A DNA stretch of 64,000 bases, from assembly GCF_014493765.1 (NCBI RefSeq), contig NZ_JACTVJ010000006.1, positions 186,001-250,000 of the forward strand. Direction: 5' to 3'. This DNA comes from Streptomyces polyasparticus. GTDB taxonomy: Bacteria > Actinomycetota > Actinomycetes > Streptomycetales > Streptomycetaceae. This document shows positions 59,222 to 64,000 of the stretch, piece by piece. A model generated the notes under the pieces. The model had not been told where the DNA came from and did no database searches. It saw nothing but the letters and a program-made list of their open reading frames with translations. The position numbers and the translations under genes are program-made. Positions within the stretch are counted from its first letter, which is position 1. Each line of letters begins with the position of its first letter.

Positions 59222-60439
59222 ATGCAACCCACAACAGCCTGGCAGGCCATGGCTCAGCGCCCCCTGAGCTTTCTGACCTCGAGCTGGCCCTGGCGTTCGC
59301 TCGCGTATCTGAGCAGTGGTGTCGTGGTCGGTGCCGCGGCGATGGTGGTCTTCGCACTGGGACTCGCGGCGGGCATCGTCCTTCTCGTCGTCCTGCTCGG
59401 CGTCGCGCCGCTCGTCGGTCTGGTGCTCGCCTCCACCTCGGTGGCGGCGGTGGAGCGCCGGCGGCTGCGCCTCGTCGACTTGGATCGCCTGGACGACCCG
59501 CACCGCGCCCCGGACGCACCAGGGCTGCGCGGCTGGATCGCCACGCGGCTCAAGGAACAGGCGACGTGGCGGGAGTTGGTGTTCACGCTCCTGTCGGCGG
59601 CGGCGCTGTGGTGGCTCGACCTCCTGGTGCTCGGCTTCTCGTTCGGGGTGCCGGCGACGATGATCGCCGCAACGTCCGGTGAGACCTGGCCGTGGACGGT
59701 GTTCGGTGTGATCGTGCTGCTCTCCTCGCCCTACACGGTGACCTCCTGGGCCGGGGCGCGCGCCGCCATGGCGCGCACGTTCCTCGCGCCGCGCGACCGC
59801 GAGCTGGGCGAGGAGTTGCGCGAGGTGCGCGCCTCGCAGTCGCGGCTGCTCGACTCCTTCGACGCCGAGCGCGTACGCATCGAACGCGATCTGCACGACG
59901 GAGCCCAGCAGCACCTCGTCTCCCTGGGAATGACCTTGGGGCTCATGCGACTTGAGGTGGAGGACGGCACCGCGCAGGATGAGCTCCTGACCCAGGCGGA
60001 GAAGCAACTCTCCACTGCGCACAAGGAGTTGCGGGCCCTGATCCGGGGCCTGAACCCGCCGGTCCTCGCCGACCACGGACTCGTCGCGGCGATCGAGGAC
60101 TACGCGGGCCGCTTCCCGATCCCGGTGACGGTGGATCTGCTGATGCCCGAGCGGCTGTCCAGAAAGCTCGAAACGACCATGTACTACCTGATCAACGAGG
60201 CCATGACGAACATCGCCAAACACAGCGGCGCCACGAGCGCCGAAGTCCACGGCCGCTACCACGCCGACCTGTTCGTCCTCGACATCAAGGACGACGGCAA
60301 GGGCGGGCTCGACCCGGCCGGCGGCGGCGTGACCGGTCTCGCCGACCGGGTCAGCGCCCTCGACGGCCGTATGCGGGTGTCGAGTCCGGCCGGTGGTCCC
60401 ACCCTGGTGCACGTGGAGGTCCCGTGTCGCTTCGCCTGA
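59222..60439 (+). CDS. Sensor histidine kinase (HisKA_3, DesK/NarL type)
   Basis: The 405-residue kinase has membrane segments near residues 30-75 and 120-170. Its dimerisation/phosphoacceptor helix is RIERDLHDGAQQHLVSLGMTLG with His225. The HATPase_c domain has NEAMTNIAKHS (N box) and GGGVTGLADRVSALDG. The extracellular sensing loops are very short, which is typical of kinases that sense via the membrane or through a partner FtsX exporter. The ATG at 59222 gives MQPTTAWQAM; downstream the gene overlaps the regulator by 16 bp. Confidence 0.92.
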   Translation: MQPTTAWQAMAQRPLSFLTSSWPWRSLAYLSSGVVVGAAAMVVFALGLAAGIVLLVVLLGVAPLVGLVLASTSVAAVERRRLRLVDLDRLDDPHRAPDAPGLRGWIATRLKEQATWRELVFTLLSAAALWWLDLLVLGFSFGVPATMIAATSGETWPWTVFGVIVLLSSPYTVTSWAGARAAMARTFLAPRDRELGEELREVRASQSRLLDSFDAERVRIERDLHDGAQQHLVSLGMTLGLMRLEVEDGTAQDELLTQAEKQLSTAHKELRALIRGLNPPVLADHGLVAAIEDYAGRFPIPVTVDLLMPERLSRKLETTMYYLINEAMTNIAKHSGATSAEVHGRYHADLFVLDIKDDGKGGLDPAGGGVTGLADRVSALDGRMRVSSPAGGPTLVHVEVPCRFA

Positions 60440-61071
60440 TCGTGGCCGAGGACGCCGTCCTGTTGCGCGAGGGTCTCGTCGGCCTGCTCGAACGCGTCGG
60501 CCACCAAGTGGTCGCGGCGGTCGGCGACGCCGACGCGCTCCTCGCGGCCGTCCGAGCCGACCGTCCCGACCTGATCGTCACGGACGTACGGATGCCGCCG
60601 TCGCTCGGCGACGACGGGCTGCGGGCGGCGGTCGAGCTGCGCACGGAGTTCCCCGGACTGCCGGTGCTCGTGCTCAGCCAGTACGTGGAACGCTCCTACG
60701 CCCTGCGCCTGCTGGACTCCGGCGGCGGCGCCGGGGTGGGCTATCTGCTCAAGGAGCGGGTCAGCAAGGTGGCCGACTTCACCGGCGCGATCGAACGCGT
60801 CGCCGCCGGTGGGACCGTGGTCGACCCCGAGGTCATCCAACAGCTGGTCCAGCTGCGCCAGGACCCCCTGGAGAAGCTCAGCTCGCGCGAACGTGAGGTG
60901 CTCGCGCTGATCGCCGAGGGCCGCACCAACGCCGGGCTCGCGAAGCAGCTGTTCATCAGCGAGGCGGCCGTCAACAAGCACATCGGCAACATCTTCAACA
61001 AGCTGGACCTGCCGGTGGCCACCGAAGGACATCGGCGGGTGCTCGCGGTGCTTGCGTATCTGCGGGCATGA
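60424..61071 (+). CDS. NarL/LuxR-type response regulator
   Basis: The 215-residue regulator has a receiver domain (LIVAEDAVLLREGL, phosphoacceptor Asp54 in IVTDVRMPP, Lys in GYLLKERVS) and a LuxR-type helix-turn-helix (LSSREREVLALIAEGRTNAGLAKQLFISEAAVNKHIGNIF). The GTG at 60424 lies inside the kinase gene, so the two are translated together. It probably activates the divergent FtsX pump genes and its own operon through the CTCTAC elements. Confidence 0.93.
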   Translation: MSLRLIVAEDAVLLREGLVGLLERVGHQVVAAVGDADALLAAVRADRPDLIVTDVRMPPSLGDDGLRAAVELRTEFPGLPVLVLSQYVERSYALRLLDSGGGAGVGYLLKERVSKVADFTGAIERVAAGGTVVDPEVIQQLVQLRQDPLEKLSSREREVLALIAEGRTNAGLAKQLFISEAAVNKHIGNIFNKLDLPVATEGHRRVLAVLAYLRA

Positions 61072-61178
61072 CGAAGAGACGCGGCACGCGTCATGATCGC
61101 GCCATCGTCAGATCGAAGACAATGGCGAGCGACGGCATGTGCGGGCCATCGGTCCAACTCGCCCCTCGGGCACCAACC

Positions 61179-61213
61179 AGATCCCCGTGGCTTCGCTGAA
61201 GCTGCGGGGATCT
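61179..61213. terminator. Hairpin terminator after the response regulator
   Basis: The 16-bp arms agatccccgtggcttc and gaagctgcggggatct pair with two mismatches around gct. The remaining sequence from 61214 to 61482 shows no gene I can support. Confidence 0.7.
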
Positions 61214-61482
61214 GTCGTTGCCCGGGTCAGGCCTGATCTCGGCTCGCACTGGTGCCTTCCCTGGGCCGCAGGCCGACCGGAAACCGCACCCGCCGCCCGA
61301 TGACGCAGCCGTCGAGGGACACCATCGAACGCGTCGCGCTCCGCATCGAATGCAGTTTCGTCAGGGAGTGTCGCTCGGCGTGCTCCCTCGCGAACCGATA
61401 CCTCCGAGTCGCTGCCTGACAGTCCCGTCCGCGGGTTTTGTTCACACCATTGACCTGCCGCCGACACATCCCTACCTTGCTC

Positions 61483-61523
61483 TGTCGAAGCGCTTCGACA
61501 AGAGTCGTCGAATCGGTTCGACG
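61483..61523. promoter_or_regulatory. Two LacI-type operators before the sugar ABC operon
   Basis: The first (61483-61500, tgtcgaagcgcttcgaca) is a perfect 18-bp palindrome with the CG centre typical of LacI/GalR operators. The second (61506-61523, cgtcgaatcggttcgacg) has the same GTCGAA/TTCGAC arms. Centres are 23 bp apart, about two helical turns, and 72-112 bp before the binding-protein gene. No LacI gene lies inside the window; one may follow the operon. Confidence 0.7.
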
Positions 61524-61594
61524 ATCAGGTCACTCCCTTCCGCTCATCCCCATGCTCATTCCCACGCTCATTCCAACTCCCGTGGAGGCAGTCG

Positions 61595-62890
61595 ATGTTG
61601 AAGGCACGGAGAAGGGCGCGCCTCCTGGCGGCTGCCCTGGCGGGGTTCCTCTCGCTGAGCACACTCGCCGCGTGCGGCGACGACGCCGGTGACAAAGAGG
61701 ACGGCAAGACGCTGCGGCTCTGGCACTACGAAGCGCCCGAGAGCGCCATGGGCAAGGCCTGGGACCAGGCCATCGCGGAGTTCAAGAAGAAGCATCCGGA
61801 TGTCAAGGTCGAGTTCGAGGCCAAGGGCTTCGAGCAGATCCAGAAGACCGCGCCCCAGGTGCTCAACTCCGACGAGGCACCCGACCTCCTCGAGTACAAC
61901 AAGGGCAACTCCACCACCGGACAGCTCTCCAAGCAGGGACTGCTCACCGATCTGAGCGAAGAGGCGAAGAAGCGCGGCTGGGACAAGTCCGTACCGCCGA
62001 CCGTCGCCGTCACCAGCAAGTACAACAAGGGCGTGATGGGATCCGGCGCCTGGTACGGCGTGCCCAACTACGCCGAGTACACGCTGGTCTACTACAACAA
62101 GGACCTCTTCGCCGAGCACGGAGTCGAGGTACCGACCTCGGTCGACGAGCTGGAGCAGGCACTCGCCACCTTCAAGGACGCGGGCCTCACCCCGTTCGCG
62201 AACGGGGGCGCCGAGTACATAGCCCAGCAGTACGTGTACCAGCTGGCCCTCACCCAGGCCGATCAGTCCTGGGTCGAGTCCTTCCAGATGAAGGGCGAGA
62301 CCGACTTCTCCGACGCCGCCTGGACCTACGCCGCGGAGACCTTCGCCGACTGGGTCGACAAGGGCTACATCGCGAAGAGCTCCAGCGGTGTGAAGGCAGA
62401 GGACGCCGGCGTCTCCTTCATGCAAGGCAAGCACCCGATGTTCTTCTCCGGCAGCTGGTGGTTCGGCCGCTTCGCCACCGAGATCAAGAAGTTCGACTGG
62501 GGCACCTTCATGTGGCCCGGCAGCAAGCTCACGCTCGGTTCCGGCGGCAACCTCTGGGTCGTGCCCGAGGGCGCCAAGAACAAGGAACTCGCGTACGAAT
62601 TCATCGACATCACGATGCAGAAGCAGATCCAGAACACCCTCGGCAACGCCGGCGGTGTGCCGATCGCGGCCGACCCCGCAGCCATCACCGACGCACGCTC
62701 CAAGACGCTCATCGAGCAGTTCGACAAGCTCGCGGGAGACGACGGCCTCGCGTTCTACCCCGACTGGCCGGCCAACGGCTTCTACGACAGCCTCACGTCC
62801 GAGGTCCAGAAACTGATCACGCAGAGCGCCGGACCTGGGGACGTACTGAAGTCGCTCCAGGCCGAATACGACGAGAACGTGCTCAAGTAA
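61595..62890 (+). CDS. Sugar ABC transporter substrate-binding lipoprotein (MalE-like)
   Basis: The 431-residue protein has a lipoprotein signal (RRARLLAAALAGFLSLSTLAAC, lipobox Cys about residue 26). A family 1 solute-binding domain follows: TLRLWHYEAPESAMGKAWDQAI, APDLLEYNKGNSTTGQL, WYGVPNYAEYTLVYYNKDLF, VSFMQGKHPMFFSGSWWF. Aromatic residues at the cleft suit an oligosaccharide. GGAGG precedes the ATG at 61595. The next gene starts within its stop (TAATG), so it opens an operon with two permeases. Confidence 0.93.
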   Translation: MLKARRRARLLAAALAGFLSLSTLAACGDDAGDKEDGKTLRLWHYEAPESAMGKAWDQAIAEFKKKHPDVKVEFEAKGFEQIQKTAPQVLNSDEAPDLLEYNKGNSTTGQLSKQGLLTDLSEEAKKRGWDKSVPPTVAVTSKYNKGVMGSGAWYGVPNYAEYTLVYYNKDLFAEHGVEVPTSVDELEQALATFKDAGLTPFANGGAEYIAQQYVYQLALTQADQSWVESFQMKGETDFSDAAWTYAAETFADWVDKGYIAKSSSGVKAEDAGVSFMQGKHPMFFSGSWWFGRFATEIKKFDWGTFMWPGSKLTLGSGGNLWVVPEGAKNKELAYEFIDITMQKQIQNTLGNAGGVPIAADPAAITDARSKTLIEQFDKLAGDDGLAFYPDWPANGFYDSLTSEVQKLITQSAGPGDVLKSLQAEYDENVLK

Positions 62891-63864
62891 TGACGACCGT
62901 CGTCGCCAAGACGGCGCAGGGCGCCGGCGGGGGCCCGACGCCCTCCCGCCGGCGCCGGGCGGGCAACGGGCGCTCCGCCGTGGAGGGTTCGTACGCGCTG
63001 TACCTGCTCCCGGGCGCGCTGGCCTTCCTCGTCGTCATCGTCGTGCCGTTCGTCATGAACACCGGGATCAGCTTCACCGAGTGGTCCGGCGTCGGCACCC
63101 CCGAGTTCACGGGTCTGGACAACTACGAGAAGCTCGTCGGCGACGAGGACTTCTGGGAGTCGTTCCGGCACAGCCTCGCGATGGTCGTGGCGATGGCGCT
63201 GCTGCCCACCGCCATCGGACTCGTCCTCGCCTCAGCCCTCTTCGACGTCGTCGCCACACACGCCGGCAGCCGCTGGGCCTCCGCGCTGCGTGCCTGCTTC
63301 TATCTGCCGCAGGTGCTCCCGATCGCGGTCGCCGGCATCGTATGGAGCTGGATCCTCGCCCCGGAGAACGGCTCGCTCAACGACCTGCTCGGCGCGATCG
63401 GTCTCGACTCGTTGCAGCAGGACTGGCTCGGCGATCCGAACTGGGCGCTGTACAGCGTCATGGCCGTCATGGTCTGGGTGCAGATCGGCTTCCCGCTGGT
63501 CATTTTCATGTCCGGGCTGCAGCGCCTCGACCCGGCGTTGCACGAGGCGGCCGAGCTGGACGGCGCGGGCTGGTGGCGGCGGTTCTGGCACGTGACCCTG
63601 CCCCAACTGCGGCCGGAGATCGCCGTGGTGCTCCTTTGGTGCACGATCGCCGCGCTGAAGGTCTTCGGCATGGTGTACGTGCTCACCGGCGGCGGTCCCG
63701 GCGGCTCCACGAACGTTCCGTCCTACTTCGCGTACCAGAACTTCTTCGAGAACTTCCAGGCCGGCTACGGGGCCGCCATCTCCACCGTCCTCACCATCCT
63801 CATCATGGTGCTCGCCGTCGTGGCGCTGCGCCTGCAGACCAGGGCGGAGGACGAGACCCGATGA
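62890..63864 (+). CDS. Sugar ABC transporter permease (MalF-like)
   Basis: The 324-residue permease starts with a basic cytoplasmic tail. It has six or more helices, an early ALYLLPGALAFLVVIVVPF segment, the large periplasmic loop FTEWSGVGTPEFTGLDNYEKLVGD, and the ATPase-coupling EAA loop ALHEAAELDGAGWWRRFWHVTLPQLRPE. It shares one base with the binding-protein stop and overlaps the second permease by 4 bp. No ATPase gene is present so far; many actinobacterial systems of this type use the shared MsiK ATPase. Confidence 0.93.
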   Translation: MTTVVAKTAQGAGGGPTPSRRRRAGNGRSAVEGSYALYLLPGALAFLVVIVVPFVMNTGISFTEWSGVGTPEFTGLDNYEKLVGDEDFWESFRHSLAMVVAMALLPTAIGLVLASALFDVVATHAGSRWASALRACFYLPQVLPIAVAGIVWSWILAPENGSLNDLLGAIGLDSLQQDWLGDPNWALYSVMAVMVWVQIGFPLVIFMSGLQRLDPALHEAAELDGAGWWRRFWHVTLPQLRPEIAVVLLWCTIAALKVFGMVYVLTGGGPGGSTNVPSYFAYQNFFENFQAGYGAAISTVLTILIMVLAVVALRLQTRAEDETR

Positions 63865-64000
63865 CCGCCGTCAAGAAGTACCCCGTGCTCGCGGCACTCG
63901 CGCTCGGCGCGGTGTTCATGGTCCTGCCGTTCGTGGTCGTGCTCATGAACGCGGTGAAGTCACCGGACGAGTACTCCTCCGACGGGCCGCTCAGCCTGCC
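63861..64000 (+). CDS. Second sugar ABC permease (MalG-like), cut by the window end
   Basis: Only the first 46 codons are present: MTAVKKYPVLAALALGAVF, then MVLPFVVVLMNAVKSPDEY, which is the first helix and the SxK-type loop typical of MalG-like permeases. It overlaps the MalF-like gene by 4 bp and runs past base 64000. Confidence 0.85.
   Translation, partial: MTAVKKYPVLAALALGAVFMVLPFVVVLMNAVKSPDEYSSDGPLSL

Noticed and set aside
61314-61420. 39-codon plus-strand ORF starting around 61302 and a 119-codon minus-strand ORF in the gap before the sugar ABC operon
   Set aside because: No ribosome site, no recognisable family and poor codon bias; more likely non-coding.

Overview
The window is high-GC actinobacterial DNA with strongly GC-biased third codon positions, many GTG/TTG starts, ATGA gene overlaps, Tat signals and families typical of Streptomyces (DUF6153, MmyB-type XRE regulator, FtsX export pump with a two-component system). 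I read it as a chromosomal segment of a Streptomyces or close relative. It contains one tRNA-Leu, one complete Tn3-family transposon and no CRISPR array.

Layout. 1-0.63 kb: end of a membrane protein. 0.8-6.4 kb: a leftward operon for an NAD-linked, Cys-type molybdenum formate dehydrogenase whose large subunit is split into two genes, plus fdhD. 6.6-10.7 kb: a ketopantoate-reductase-like gene, a PNPOx-like gene, an oxalate/formate-family (OFA) transporter with a 48-residue small subunit, and an FCD-type GntR regulator. 10.7-12.8 kb: DUF6153/DUF305 pair and an NmrA-like gene. 12.9-24.6 kb: ROK regulator, RbsABC-type sugar transporter, Gfo/Idh/MocA dehydrogenase, TIM-barrel isomerase and a 1,244-residue secreted protein (PQQ-type dehydrogenase, PKD, CBM6, ThuA, DUF1080). 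24.8-32.9 kb: seven tightly coupled genes forming an Ebo-like cluster in which an inositol-3-phosphate synthase homologue occupies the place expected for EboD. 33.0-34.0 kb: Tat-exported isomerase. 34.117-40.587 kb: the Tn3-family transposon. 40.7-51.1 kb: oxalate catabolism (OxlT-like transporter, NDP-forming acyl-CoA synthetase, formyl-CoA transferase, oxalyl-CoA-decarboxylase-like protein, a SucCD-like pair, aldehyde dehydrogenase). 51.2-55.8 kb: DUF2254 protein, tRNA-Leu, XRE regulator, a less GC-rich cyclase gene and recombinase remnants. 55.9-61.1 kb: FtsX/ATPase exporter facing a histidine kinase/response regulator. 61.5-64 kb: start of a MalEFG-type sugar ABC operon behind LacI-type palindromes.

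How it fits together. A 16-bp element resembling ACTGTATGCAAT recurs before the formate dehydrogenase operon, before the ketopantoate-reductase-like gene, before the GntR gene itself, twice between the divergent oxc and sucC genes, and once as an orphan beside the transposon. It links the two ends of the window into one probable oxalate/formate regulon: uptake, CoA transfer, decarboxylation to formyl-CoA, then formate oxidation to NADH. A separate 33-bp element is shared by the ROK gene and the large secreted protein gene and suggests a second, sugar-responsive regulon.

The transposon has 38-bp inverted repeats (37/38 identical), a GAGCC target duplication, an intact transposase, an efflux/repressor cargo and a tyrosine recombinase broken by one in-frame TGA. 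All statements rest on reading the sequence; no database or structure search was run.
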